A model generated the notes under the pieces. It searched no databases and was not told the origin of the DNA. It saw only the letters and a program-made list of their open reading frames with translations. Below are positions 11,452 to 19,649 of a stretch of DNA of 64,000 bases, one piece after another; position 1 is the stretch's first letter; the number at the start of each line of letters is the position of its first letter. The DNA comes from Thiosocius teredinicola (GTDB lineage Bacteria; Pseudomonadota; Gammaproteobacteria; Chromatiales; Chromatiaceae), in the NCBI RefSeq assembly GCF_002009425.1, contig NZ_CP019936.1, positions 1 through 64,000 on the forward strand. The letters run 5' to 3'. The translations under genes were made by a program, and so were the position numbers.

Positions 11452-12495
11452 ATGGCTGAACAACGCAAGGCATTGGCATTGATCTCCGGCGGCCTCGATT
11501 CGCTGTTGGCGGCCAAGGTCGTTCAGGCTCAGGGCGTCCACGTCGAGGGCATCAATTTCTTCACCGGTTTCTGTGTCGAAGGGCACACCCACGCCATCCG
11601 TAAGAAAGACCGCGACAGGCAGAAACGCAACAACGCGCTCTGGGTTGCCGAGCAGCTCGGTATCAAGCTGCATATCGTTGACATCGTCGAAGAATACAAA
11701 GACGTGGTCTTCAACCCGCGTTACGGCTACGGCGCCAACCTCAACCCCTGCCTCGACTGCAAGGTGTTCATGGTGCGCAAGGCGCGTGAATGGATCGAGC
11801 GCAGGGGCTTCGATTTCGTCATCACCGGTGAGGTCGTCGGCCAGCGACCCAAATCGCAGCGCAAAGACACCATGCCGATCATCCAGCACGATTCGGGTAT
11901 TGAAGACCGCTTGCTGCGTCCGCTGAGTGCGCAGAATCTGCCGGCAACCTTGCCCGAGCGCGAAGGTTGGGTGCAGCGTGATCGGCTATACGGTTTCTCC
12001 GGACGTAGTCGCAAACCGCAGATGGCGCTCGCCGCCGAGTTCGGGTTTGAAGACTACGCCCAACCGGCCGGCGGTTGCTGTTTTCTTACCGACGAGAACT
12101 ATTCGGTCAAGCTCAAAGACTTGTGGCAGGCACGCGGCAAACGTCGTTACGAGCTCGATGACATCATGCTGCTGAAAGTCGGTCGCCACGTCCGACCGGC
12201 ACCGCATTTCAAGGTCATCGTGTCGCGAGAAGAAGGCGAGGGCAGGTTTCTGTCGGGCTACCGCAAACAGTACCCCAGTCTTTCATTGGTAAGCCACGGG
12301 GGGCCACTGGCACTGATCGACGGCGAAGCAAGCGACGCAGACATCCGTCTGGCTGCGCGCATCGTTGGGCGATATAGCCAGGGGCGCGATGCCGAGACGG
12401 TCGAACTCGAATACCGCGCGCTCGACGGTTCGACCCAGGCGATCAAGGTCAAACCGATGACCGCAGACGAACTGCCGAAGGCCTGGTTGCTGTAA
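11452..12495 (+). CDS. PP-loop ATPase, MnmA/ThiI-like tRNA sulfur transferase-type protein
   Basis: A 347-aa protein of the adenine nucleotide alpha hydrolase superfamily. The PP-loop SGGLDS is at residues 12-17, where family members bind ATP to adenylate a tRNA base or acid before sulfur insertion. Candidate sulfur-carrying cysteines are Cys100 and Cys103 (NPCLDCK) and Cys209-Cys210 (GGCCFLT). TGEVVGQRP and LRPLSAQNLPATLPE are conserved-looking blocks of the MnmA-like branch. It is shorter than MnmA and lacks the THUMP domain of ThiI. Target RNA is unknown. A TusA-like sulfur carrier is encoded 1.8 kb downstream, and a link is possible. Confidence 0.7.
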   Translation: MAEQRKALALISGGLDSLLAAKVVQAQGVHVEGINFFTGFCVEGHTHAIRKKDRDRQKRNNALWVAEQLGIKLHIVDIVEEYKDVVFNPRYGYGANLNPCLDCKVFMVRKAREWIERRGFDFVITGEVVGQRPKSQRKDTMPIIQHDSGIEDRLLRPLSAQNLPATLPEREGWVQRDRLYGFSGRSRKPQMALAAEFGFEDYAQPAGGCCFLTDENYSVKLKDLWQARGKRRYELDDIMLLKVGRHVRPAPHFKVIVSREEGEGRFLSGYRKQYPSLSLVSHGGPLALIDGEASDADIRLAARIVGRYSQGRDAETVELEYRALDGSTQAIKVKPMTADELPKAWLL

Positions 12496-12524
12496 CACCC
12501 GGACGCACCACACGTCCGCGTGTT
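12494..12524. terminator. hairpin between convergent PP-loop and chemoreceptor genes
   Basis: Stem AACAC-CC-GGACG (12494-12505) with CGTCC-GC-GTGTT (12513-12524), one internal mismatch, loop CACCACA. It starts at the PP-loop stop codon and stands before the end of the minus-strand chemoreceptor. No T-run; a bidirectional terminator is likely from position. Confidence 0.45.
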
Positions 12525-12537
12525 GGTGCCTGCAACC

Positions 12538-14154
12538 TCAGATCTTGAATACCGCAGCTTGCGCACGGAACTGCTCGGCCATGCGCGTGAGTTGCTCGCT
12601 CGCTGTTGCGGCCTGTTCCGAACCAGTGGCTGCGCTATGCGCGGCATCGCTGATCGCCGTGATCGAACGATTGATCTCTTCGACCACGCTGGCCTGCTCT
12701 TCAGACATGTTGGCGATCTGAATCGTCATCGCGCTGACGTTCTCAGAACTGCTGTTGATCAGGGTTAGCGATTCACCGGCACGCCCGGCAACTTCCACGG
12801 ATTCGTTGACCCGCTCCTGGCTGCGCGCCATCGACGAGTTCGCTTCGCCGGCGCTGTGCAACAGGCGCTCGACCATCTGCTCGATCTCGCTGGTGGATTC
12901 CTGCGTCCTTTGTGCCAGCGTGCGTACCTCGTCGGCCACTACCGCGAAACCGCGTCCTTTCTCGCCGGCACGCGCGGCCTCGATCGCCGCGTTCAATGCC
13001 AGCAGGTTGGTTTGTTCGGCGATGCCGCGGATAACGTCCAACACGGTGCTGATCTGATTCGAGTGCTGGTTCAGCTGCGTGATCGCGTGGCTTGCGCCAT
13101 CGATCTCGTTGGCCAGGTCGCGAATCGTGTTGACCACACTTTGCACGGTCTGGCTGCCGTCGCCGGCGACCTTTTTAGCATCTGCCGACGAACTGGCCGC
13201 GGCCGATGTGCTGCGCGCCACTTCTTCAACCGATGCGGTCAATTCGTTCACAGCCGTTGCGACCTGTTCGCTCTCGGCATGCTGGCGTCTGGCGCCATCG
13301 GCGCTGTCGCGCGTGATTGCCGTCATCTCCTCGGCTGCCGATGACAGTTGTTCTGCTCCATTGGCCACACTACTGACCAGCTCCTGGAAACGCTGCATCA
13401 AGCGGTTGAAGGAATCCGCCATGCTGCCTTTCTGCGTGGTGCGCAGCGTCAGGTCAGCCTTTTCAGACACCTCGTCCATCAGCTGCGCAACGGCCAGTGG
13501 TGCCGACATGCTGCGGTAGGTCTGCCAGCCGGTGAAAGCCAGCAGGCCGAGCGACGCCACGCAGATACCGGCGAGCAGCCATACGGTCATGCCGTAGACG
13601 TCGGCAGCGTGTTCGCGCTCTTGCGCGGCAACCTCAAGCTGAAGGTCGACGAGTTCGGTGATCACGCCGCCGATGGCATCGATTTCGGCGTACAAAGGTC
13701 CGTCGAATCGGTCGAGTTGACCCTTGAGGTTGCCGTCGAGCGTACCGACAAATGCCTTCAGCTCAGAGACAGCGGCGTCGGCCTTGGCGAATTTCGATTT
13801 GGCAGCTCCAACCAGCTTCTCCTCGTCGGCCGTAAGCTGGGTTTTAAGGTAGGCCTGCCAATGCTCGTCAATGGTCTGTTCGGCGGAGGCGATTTCCTGC
13901 AGCAACTCGCCCTTGGAATGAATGCCGGCGTTGGCCTTGTTCACGCCATCGATCACACCGACGGCGTAGGCATCCGCGATGTGTTTGAGCTGGTCGAGCG
14001 GTATCACGCGATCGTGATAGATGCGGTCGACTCCCTCGTTAACACGCGACAGCATGGTTTCCGAAACGATGGTCACGGCGAGCAGAATGATCACCGGCAG
14101 CGCCGAGATCATCACCATGCGGCGTTTGAATGAACTGAGATTATTTTTGCCCAC
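12538..14154 (-). CDS. Methyl-accepting chemotaxis protein
   Basis: Transmembrane chemoreceptor that controls CheA. A first membrane segment ([18 protein letters not shown]) is followed by a periplasmic four-helix-type sensor, a second segment ([19 protein letters not shown]), a HAMP region and a signalling domain with the hairpin tip block [20 protein letters not shown] and [18 protein letters not shown]. The frame is open to 14271, but the GTG at 14154 (preceded by GGAG) gives a normal N-terminus just before the first membrane segment, 538 aa. An in-frame ATG 12 codons further in is an alternative. No CheR-binding pentapeptide is seen at the C-terminus. The ligand is unknown. Confidence 0.9.
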   Translation of the reverse strand: MGKNNLSSFKRRMVMISALPVIILLAVTIVSETMLSRVNEGVDRIYHDRVIPLDQLKHIADAYAVGVIDGVNKANAGIHSKGELLQEIASAEQTIDEHWQAYLKTQLTADEEKLVGAAKSKFAKADAAVSELKAFVGTLDGNLKGQLDRFDGPLYAEIDAIGGVITELVDLQLEVAAQEREHAADVYGMTVWLLAGICVASLGLLAFTGWQTYRSMSAPLAVAQLMDEVSEKADLTLRTTQKGSMADSFNRLMQRFQELVSSVANGAEQLSSAAEEMTAITRDSADGARRQHAESEQVATAVNELTASVEEVARSTSAAASSSADAKKVAGDGSQTVQSVVNTIRDLANEIDGASHAITQLNQHSNQISTVLDVIRGIAEQTNLLALNAAIEAARAGEKGRGFAVVADEVRTLAQRTQESTSEIEQMVERLLHSAGEANSSMARSQERVNESVEVAGRAGESLTLINSSSENVSAMTIQIANMSEEQASVVEEINRSITAISDAAHSAATGSEQAATASEQLTRMAEQFRAQAAVFKI

Positions 14155-14324
14155 GGTGGACGCTCCAGAAGGGCCAGACCATCGCTCCCAACAGCAGCGG
14201 TCCGACAAGTGGTTATTCGGCGCTGTTTTTATCGGCAATATGACCGTTTTGTTAAGGATTCCGGCCGCCAAAAATGCGCTGCACGCTGCCAGGGAACGCG
14301 GTTTCTCGTATCATGCGCTCCTCG

Positions 14325-14564
14325 ATGAAACCACGCCGCGAAACACTCGATTGCCATCGCCTGCTTTGCCCTATGCCGGTCATCCGCGTTCAGGACAAGG
14401 TGGAAACCCTGTCGGCGGGAGATGAGCTGGTGGCCGTGTGCACCGACCCGGGGGCCATGCAAGACATTCCGGCCTGGTGCAGAATCAACGGCCACACCGT
14501 TCTGGAGACTGCAGAGCACGATGGTGAGTATGTAATCACTATCCGTGTAGAAGCTGATAAATAG
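14325..14564 (+). CDS. TusA-family sulfur carrier protein
   Basis: A 79-aa TusA/SirA-fold protein with LDCHRLLCPMPVIRV; Cys15 of the CPMP motif is the persulfide-carrying residue in TusA. TusA relays sulfur in tRNA thiolation or, in sulfur oxidizers, in sulfur dissimilation. The start at 14325 is the most plausible; 14313 and 14274 are other in-frame starts. Its stop codon TAG shares its last base with the GTG start of the cation exporter downstream, so the two are translationally coupled, which suggests a link to metal or sulfur handling. It is not certain that this is the tRNA-thiolation TusA. Confidence 0.8.
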   Translation: MKPRRETLDCHRLLCPMPVIRVQDKVETLSAGDELVAVCTDPGAMQDIPAWCRINGHTVLETAEHDGEYVITIRVEADK

Positions 14565-15742
14565 TGACTGCCAGCCAGCAACATACGCACCCGGAGGACT
14601 CGGCGCAGGCCCAGCGCACGGCGCGTGGTCGCGCTACCCGGCGGGTCGCTATCGTCAGCGGACTGGTCAATCTGCTGCTGTCTTTCGCCCAGGTGATCGT
14701 TGGGCTGATCGCCAATTCCGCCGCCTTGGTGGCCGACGGCATCCATTCGGCCTCGGACCTGTTGTCGGACATCCTGGTCTGGTTTGCTGCGCGTCATGCC
14801 GCCATGGCGCCGGACAAGGATCATCCCTATGGGCATGGGCGATTCGAGACTGCGGCGACGCTCGGCCTGGGCATCCTGCTGACATTGGTCGCGCTTGGCA
14901 TCGTCTGGAACGGCGGCGAGCGTCTGCTGGATCCCGATCGGCCACTGCCCGGCAAGCTGGCGCTGATCATTGCGGCGGTCGGCATCGCCGCCAAAGAATC
15001 ACTGTACTGGTACACGATCGCCGTGGCGCGACGTCTGAACTCGGAGATGTTGCGGGCCAACGCCTGGCACCACCGGTCCGATGCCCTGTCGTCGATCGTT
15101 GTCCTGATCGGGGTTGGTGCAGCGGTCATGGGCTTTTCCTACATGGACGCGCTGGCCGCAATCATCGTCGGCATCATGGTCGCCAAGATTGGTTGGGATC
15201 TCGGCTGGAGCGCGCTCACCGAGCTGGTCGATACCGCGCTCGATGAGGACCAGGTCAACGAGGCCAAACGCGTCATCATGGCGATCGATGGGGTGCGCTC
15301 GGTGCACATGCTGCGCACCCGGCGGCATGGCGCCGAAGCGAGCGCCGACGTGCATGTACAGGTGGCGCCGCGTCTGTCGGTCTCGGAAGGGCACATGATC
15401 AGCCAGACGGTAGAAGACAGGATGATCGCAAAACTCGACGCGATCACTGATGTAACCGTGCACATCGATCCGGAAGACGACGAGAATGCGCCGACCTGCC
15501 GTGGTTTGCCGCTGCGCGCCGAGGCACTGGCGGCGCTCGAGCAACTTTGGAACGAAGTGCATGCAGCACCGGCGCAGCGTGAGATACGATTGCATTACCT
15601 CGGCGGATCGATCGACGTCGAGATGATTCTGCCGGTAGCCAGTTTCGTCGATGAAGCCAATACGGCCGCGTTGCGCGAGAACCTGACCCAGGCAGCCGCT
15701 GTGCTACCCTGGTTCGGTAGCCTGCGGGTGCTCTATGGCTAG
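14564..15742 (+). CDS. Cation diffusion facilitator family transporter
   Basis: Proton-coupled exporter of divalent metals (Zn, Fe, Mn or Co). The 392-aa protein has six predicted membrane segments. The two metal-site motifs are HSASD in segment 2 and HHRSD in segment 5, an Asp/His arrangement like FieF/ZitB-type sites. A conserved GHGRFE loop lies between segments 2 and 3, and a C-terminal cytoplasmic domain follows (SVHMLRTRRHGAEASADVHVQV). It starts at a GTG that overlaps the tusA-like stop by one base. The C-terminal domain is longer than usual by about 80 residues (EALAALEQLWNEVH to the end). Metal specificity cannot be read from the sequence. Confidence 0.9.
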   Translation: MTASQQHTHPEDSAQAQRTARGRATRRVAIVSGLVNLLLSFAQVIVGLIANSAALVADGIHSASDLLSDILVWFAARHAAMAPDKDHPYGHGRFETAATLGLGILLTLVALGIVWNGGERLLDPDRPLPGKLALIIAAVGIAAKESLYWYTIAVARRLNSEMLRANAWHHRSDALSSIVVLIGVGAAVMGFSYMDALAAIIVGIMVAKIGWDLGWSALTELVDTALDEDQVNEAKRVIMAIDGVRSVHMLRTRRHGAEASADVHVQVAPRLSVSEGHMISQTVEDRMIAKLDAITDVTVHIDPEDDENAPTCRGLPLRAEALAALEQLWNEVHAAPAQREIRLHYLGGSIDVEMILPVASFVDEANTAALRENLTQAAAVLPWFGSLRVLYG

Positions 15743-15756
15743 CACCAATATGGTGC
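15742..15756. promoter_or_regulatory. NtrC-binding site 1 upstream of glnA
   Basis: GCACCAATATGGTGC fits the NtrC consensus GCAC-N7-GTGC (enterobacterial glnA sites read GCACCAAAATGGTGC). It lies at the very end of the CDF gene and about 210 bp upstream of the sigma-54 promoter, the usual enhancer position. Confidence 0.8.
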
Positions 15757-15772
15757 GATCACGGATGGCGAT

Positions 15773-15787
15773 GCACTGTATGAGTGC
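15773..15787. promoter_or_regulatory. NtrC-binding site 2 upstream of glnA
   Basis: GCACTGTATGAGTGC, same GCAC-N7-GTGC spacing, centred 31 bp (about three helical turns) from site 1. Two phased sites allow cooperative NtrC binding, as in the classical glnA enhancer. Confidence 0.75.
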
Positions 15788-15950
15788 GCCAAGCTGGGAA
15801 GGCAACGGATTGTAGCGGCAAGCTTATTCGATGAGGCTGCCCAACTATGGCGCGCCAGCTGCCGTAAGCGGCTGATTTCAAGGCACTAAGCCGGGACGAG
15901 AACGATTAGCAATCGAGTGTCGGAAACGCTCGATCAACAGGCAAGGGGAG

Positions 15951-15966
15951 TGGCATGTTTCCTGCT
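15951..15966 (+). promoter_or_regulatory. sigma-54 promoter of glnA
   Basis: TGGCATGTTTCCTGCT matches the -24/-12 consensus TGGCACG-N4-TTGC with the invariant GG and GC at exactly the right spacing. Transcription would start near 15977, giving a leader of about 97 bases. The rest of the 330-bp gap upstream of glnA holds the two NtrC boxes and no gene. Confidence 0.75.
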
Positions 15967-16073
15967 CCCACATCGCAACGCCAACCCGCCGGTCTGGAAG
16001 ACCTGCCTGGCGACCCAATGTAACCGCTGTCTGCAGACAGCAGCACTCATCGCTACTTCTGGAGAAACCGAGA

Positions 16074-17483
16074 ATGTCCGCAAAAGACGTCCTAAAAATG
16101 ATGAAGGACAACGACGTCAAGTGGGTCGATTTCCGATTCACTGACACCCGAGGCAAAGAACAGCACGTCACCGTGCCAGCATCTGTCGTTGATGAGGAAC
16201 TGTTCACCGACGGCAAAATGTTCGACGGTTCGTCGATCGCCGGTTGGAAAGGCATCAATGAATCCGACATGATCTTGATGCCGGAAGCAGGCACTGCTGT
16301 ACTCGACCCGTTTACCGACGACGCAACCGTCAACCTGCGTTGCGACATTCTCGAACCGTCGACGATGGAAGGCTACGAGCGCGATCCCCGTTCGGTGGCA
16401 AAGCGCGCTGAAGCCTACCTGCAATCGACCGGCATCGCCGACGTGGCGTACTTCGGACCGGAGCCGGAATTCTTCATTCTCGACGATGTTCGCTGGAGCA
16501 TCGACATGTCGGGTTCGATGGTCAAGATCGACTCGCAGGAAGCTGAGTGGAACTCCGAGCGCGTCTACGAAGACGGCAACATCGGTCACCGTCCGGGCGT
16601 CAAAGGCGGCTATTTCCCGGTTCCCCCGGTTGATTCGCTGCACGACCTGCGTGGCGCTATGTGTGACGCGATGGAAGAGATGGGCGTGCCTGTCGAAGTC
16701 CATCACCACGAAGTGGCGACCGCCGGTCAGTGTGAGATCGGCACCAAGTTCTCGACCCTGGTTCAGCGTGCCGACTGGGTCCAGATCCAGAAGTACTGCA
16801 CCTGGAACGTCGCTCATGCCTACGGCAAGACGGCCACCTTTATGCCGAAGCCGATGGTTGGCGATAACGGCTCGGGCATGCACGTTCACCAGTCGCTTGC
16901 CAAAGACGGCAACAACATCTTTGCCGGCGATCTCTACGGCGGTCTTTCTGAAACCGCGCTGTACTACATCGGCGGCATCATCAAGCATGCCCGCGCGTTG
17001 AACGCATTCACCAACGCGTCGACCAACTCGTATAAGCGTTTGGTGCCGGGCTTCGAAGCGCCGGTCATGCTGGCCTACTCGGCGCGTAACCGTTCGGCTT
17101 CGATTCGTATTCCGTGGGTTTCGAGCCCGAAAGCACGCCGTATCGAGGTGCGCTTCCCGGATCCGACCGCCAACCCTTACCTTGCCTTCACCGCGATGAT
17201 GATGGCCGGTCTCGACGGTATCCAGAACAAGATCCACCCCGGCGATGCTGCCGACAAGGACCTGTACGATCTGGAGCCGGAAGAAGCAGCAGGCATCCCG
17301 ACGGTTTGTCACAGCCTCGACCAGGCGCTGGAAGCCCTCGATGCCGACCGCGACTTCCTCAAGGCAGGCGGTGTGTTCAGCGACGATCTGATCGACGGTT
17401 ACATCGCACTGAAGATGGAAGAAGTGACCACGATGCGTATGACTACGCACCCGGTCGAGTTCGACATGTACTTCAGCCTCTGA
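16074..17483 (+). CDS. glnA: Glutamine synthetase, type I
   Basis: ATP-dependent ammonia assimilation, glutamate to glutamine, as a dodecamer. The 469-aa length is that of the gammaproteobacterial enzyme. Blocks seen are [44 protein letters not shown], the ATP-site [11 protein letters not shown], and [28 protein letters not shown]. Tyr398 in [11 protein letters not shown] is the adenylylation site used by GlnE, so post-translational control is expected. Expression is probably driven by the upstream NtrC/sigma-54 system, and it is followed by a terminator and then by ntrBC. Confidence 0.98.
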   Translation: MSAKDVLKMMKDNDVKWVDFRFTDTRGKEQHVTVPASVVDEELFTDGKMFDGSSIAGWKGINESDMILMPEAGTAVLDPFTDDATVNLRCDILEPSTMEGYERDPRSVAKRAEAYLQSTGIADVAYFGPEPEFFILDDVRWSIDMSGSMVKIDSQEAEWNSERVYEDGNIGHRPGVKGGYFPVPPVDSLHDLRGAMCDAMEEMGVPVEVHHHEVATAGQCEIGTKFSTLVQRADWVQIQKYCTWNVAHAYGKTATFMPKPMVGDNGSGMHVHQSLAKDGNNIFAGDLYGGLSETALYYIGGIIKHARALNAFTNASTNSYKRLVPGFEAPVMLAYSARNRSASIRIPWVSSPKARRIEVRFPDPTANPYLAFTAMMMAGLDGIQNKIHPGDAADKDLYDLEPEEAAGIPTVCHSLDQALEALDADRDFLKAGGVFSDDLIDGYIALKMEEVTTMRMTTHPVEFDMYFSL

Positions 17484-17507
17484 TCTTTCAGCAGGTTTGG
17501 AACGAAG

Positions 17508-17534
17508 AACCCCACCTATCCGGCGGGGTTTTTT
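17508..17534 (+). terminator. intrinsic terminator after glnA
   Basis: AACCCC (17508-17513) pairs with GGGGTT (17525-17530), extended by an inner CC/GG pair, followed by a T-run. It is a standard rho-independent terminator 25 bases after the glnA stop. Confidence 0.85.
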
Positions 17535-17624
17535 GTTTACAAGCGGCGCCGGATATGCCACAAGGTAGTGCATCTAATGGATTTCGGAGTCGCAACCCGT
17601 ATGCACCTGCACTATGCTAACGGC

Positions 17625-18377
17625 ATGATTAAATTCGCATTGTTGCTGTTTTTCCTGTTGCCGGGGATGGCGTCGGCCGTTATCTGCAAGACCGTCGATG
17701 CCGACGGCGTGGTGGGTTATACCGACGTGCCGGCGGGTGAATGTCCGAACAAGGTCGAGCTCCCCGATTATTCGCGCTACTCGCCGCGCCCAATCGAACG
17801 ACCAGCCAACCTGTCGTCGGGCAGCAATGCGCCTGCCGCACCGGAAAACTTCACCGGTTACACAGCGATGGTGATCAGCCAGCCGGAAACCAACGGCACC
17901 GTGCGCAACAACGAAGGTAAGGTGCCGGTCGCCATTTCTCTGCAACCGGGCCTGCAACCGAACCACACGGTAAAGATCTATCTGGACGGCACCGCGGTTT
18001 CCGGTGCTTTCGATGGTCTGGCAATCGAGCTCAGCGGCGTCGATCGCGGCACGCATACCGTGCGCGCTTCGGTCGTAAATGCCGCCGGTACCGTATTGAT
18101 CAGTTCCGATTCCGTTGTCTTCACGATGCGTAAAGCTGCGCTGGATGCCGCCGAAGATGGCGATTCCGGCGACAATGGAGATGGTGACGGCGGTGATGGT
18201 TCCAACGGCGATGATGACAAAAAGCCGTTCGACCCCGACTATGGTTCCAGTTTCACTCCGTCTGGCGACACGTCCTACGAACCTGGCAGTGGCGCCAACT
18301 ACAAGCCGGGCACTAGCGGCATCTCGACCACGCCCGGCAAAACCAACCCTGCGTTCAAGCCAAGTTATTCAAAATAA
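17625..18377 (+). CDS. DUF4124-type secreted protein between glnA and ntrB
   Basis: Start MIKFALLLFFLLPGMASA is a signal peptide with a likely cut after ASA. The mature part begins with a DUF4124-like segment (VICKTVDADGVVGYTDVP), continues with a beta-sandwich-like middle (VKIYLDGTAVSGAF, VDRGTHTVRASVVNAAG), then a low-complexity Asp/Gly/Asn tail and a Ser/Thr/Gly/Pro-rich C-terminus. It is 250 aa from the ATG at 17625; an ATG at 17601, with GGAG upstream, is the alternative. Family members are often encoded near glnA and ntrB; their function is unknown. Confidence 0.75.
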   Translation: MIKFALLLFFLLPGMASAVICKTVDADGVVGYTDVPAGECPNKVELPDYSRYSPRPIERPANLSSGSNAPAAPENFTGYTAMVISQPETNGTVRNNEGKVPVAISLQPGLQPNHTVKIYLDGTAVSGAFDGLAIELSGVDRGTHTVRASVVNAAGTVLISSDSVVFTMRKAALDAAEDGDSGDNGDGDGGDGSNGDDDKKPFDPDYGSSFTPSGDTSYEPGSGANYKPGTSGISTTPGKTNPAFKPSYSK

Positions 18378-18384
18378 ACTCCAT

Positions 18385-18399
18385 GCACTAAAATAGTGC
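18385..18399. promoter_or_regulatory. NtrC-binding site upstream of ntrBC
   Basis: GCACTAAAATAGTGC fits GCAC-N7-GTGC perfectly, 8 bases after the stop of the DUF4124 gene and 140 bp before the ntrB start. The same bases form a 10-bp hairpin stem (CTCCATGCAC with GTGCGTGGAG, 18379-18405), so the site may also end the upstream transcript. An NtrC site at the ntrB promoter would mean autoregulation, as at enterobacterial glnL. Confidence 0.7.
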
Positions 18400-18411
18400 G
18401 TGGAGCCTGCA

Positions 18412-18438
18412 GGTATGCGCCGTGATCGGGCGCATGCC
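18412..18438. terminator. second hairpin upstream of ntrB
   Basis: GGTATGCGCC (18412-18421) pairs with GGCGCATGCC (18429-18438), one G-T pair, loop GTGATCG. No T-run follows. It may be a leader structure or part of a terminator pair with the NtrC-box hairpin. Confidence 0.35.
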
Positions 18439-18539
18439 TCGTCAGCCTTCCCCAAGCCGTTGATTTCGCCTTGCAAAATGGGCATTTACGCAACGCCTGT
18501 CGTGGCGCGTCATGGCCCAAACTTTGCTTCAGAGGATGC

Positions 18540-19649
18540 ATGCAGGTCTCGATCGAACCCTTGTCCTTGTTAAGCACCAGTATTCTCGACAATTTGGCTT
18601 CCGCCGTTGTGGTGTTCAACGAGGATCTTCGCGTCAGCTATCTGAACCAGATGGCCGAGATGCTGCTTGCCATTAGCGCAAAACATGTCCTCGGCGAACT
18701 ACCGACCAGCTGGATGGCCTGTCATGGCGAACCCCTGGTCGATCTGATCGAGGCCGCCACGATCGGCGCGCCGATCACCAAGCGTGGTGTGGTGTTGTCC
18801 ACCGACCGCGCCGAAGTCACCGTCGATTGCACCGTCACGCCGGTGGTCGACGAAGACGGCAAGCAGATGACCATCGTCGAGCTGCAGCAGATCGATCGGC
18901 ACCTGCGAATCAGCCGCGAAGAACGGTTGATCAACCAGCAGGCACTGACGCGCGACGTGGTCCGCGGCCTGGCCCATGAAATCAAGAATCCGCTCGGCGG
19001 CTTGCGCGGTGCCGCTCAGTTGCTCGAAAGCGAACTCGAAAGCGAAGAGCTCAAGGAATACACGCACATCATCATCCAGGAGGCCGACCGCCTGCAGGAG
19101 CTGGTGAATCGCATGCTCGGCCCCAACCGCCGGCCGAGCTACGCACCGGTCAACGTGCACAATGTGCTCGAGCGGGTGCGCTCGCTGGTGCTCGCTGAAA
19201 CCGGCGACCGCATCTCGATCGTTCGTGACTACGACCCCAGCATCCCCGAGCTTGTCGGCGATAGCGATCAACTCATCCAGGCGGTGTTGAACATTGTTCG
19301 GAACGCGACACGCGTGCTCGACGATGACGGCACAGTGACATTGCGTACGCGCATTCAACGCCAGATCACGATCGGTTCGGGTCGTTATCGTTTGGGCGCC
19401 CAGATCGACATCGTCGACGATGGACCGGGCATTCCGCCGGAAATCGCCGAGACCCTGTTCTTCCCCATGGTGACGTCCGGCACGGGCGGCATGGGCCTTG
19501 GACTGTCAATTGCACAGTCTTTGATCAATCAACACAAAGGGTTGATCGAGTGCACCAGCCGTAAGGGCGAAACCACTTTCACAATTTTGTTACCGATCGG
19601 TGAAGACATCGGCACCGATAGGGGTAAGGAGAACGCTGCCCGTGACTGA
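18540..19649 (+). CDS. glnL: Nitrogen regulation sensor kinase NtrB
   Basis: Histidine kinase/phosphatase that senses PII and controls NtrC phosphorylation. The 369-aa protein starts at ATG 18540 after AGAGGA; an upstream extension of the frame is unlikely to be translated. It has a PAS domain (about residues 8-115), the dimerisation block with phospho-accepting His146 in GLAHEIKNPLGGLRGAAQLL, and ATPase boxes (QAVLNIVRNATR, DIVDDGPGIP, TGGMGLGLSIAQSL). There is no membrane segment, as expected for NtrB. It overlaps ntrC by 8 bases. Confidence 0.95.
   Translation: MQVSIEPLSLLSTSILDNLASAVVVFNEDLRVSYLNQMAEMLLAISAKHVLGELPTSWMACHGEPLVDLIEAATIGAPITKRGVVLSTDRAEVTVDCTVTPVVDEDGKQMTIVELQQIDRHLRISREERLINQQALTRDVVRGLAHEIKNPLGGLRGAAQLLESELESEELKEYTHIIIQEADRLQELVNRMLGPNRRPSYAPVNVHNVLERVRSLVLAETGDRISIVRDYDPSIPELVGDSDQLIQAVLNIVRNATRVLDDDGTVTLRTRIQRQITIGSGRYRLGAQIDIVDDGPGIPPEIAETLFFPMVTSGTGGMGLGLSIAQSLINQHKGLIECTSRKGETTFTILLPIGEDIGTDRGKENAARD

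Noticed and set aside
16092-17573. Long open frame of 493 codons on the minus strand over glnA
   Set aside because: It is fully antisense to glnA, has no family likeness and results from the GC-rich codon bias of glnA.
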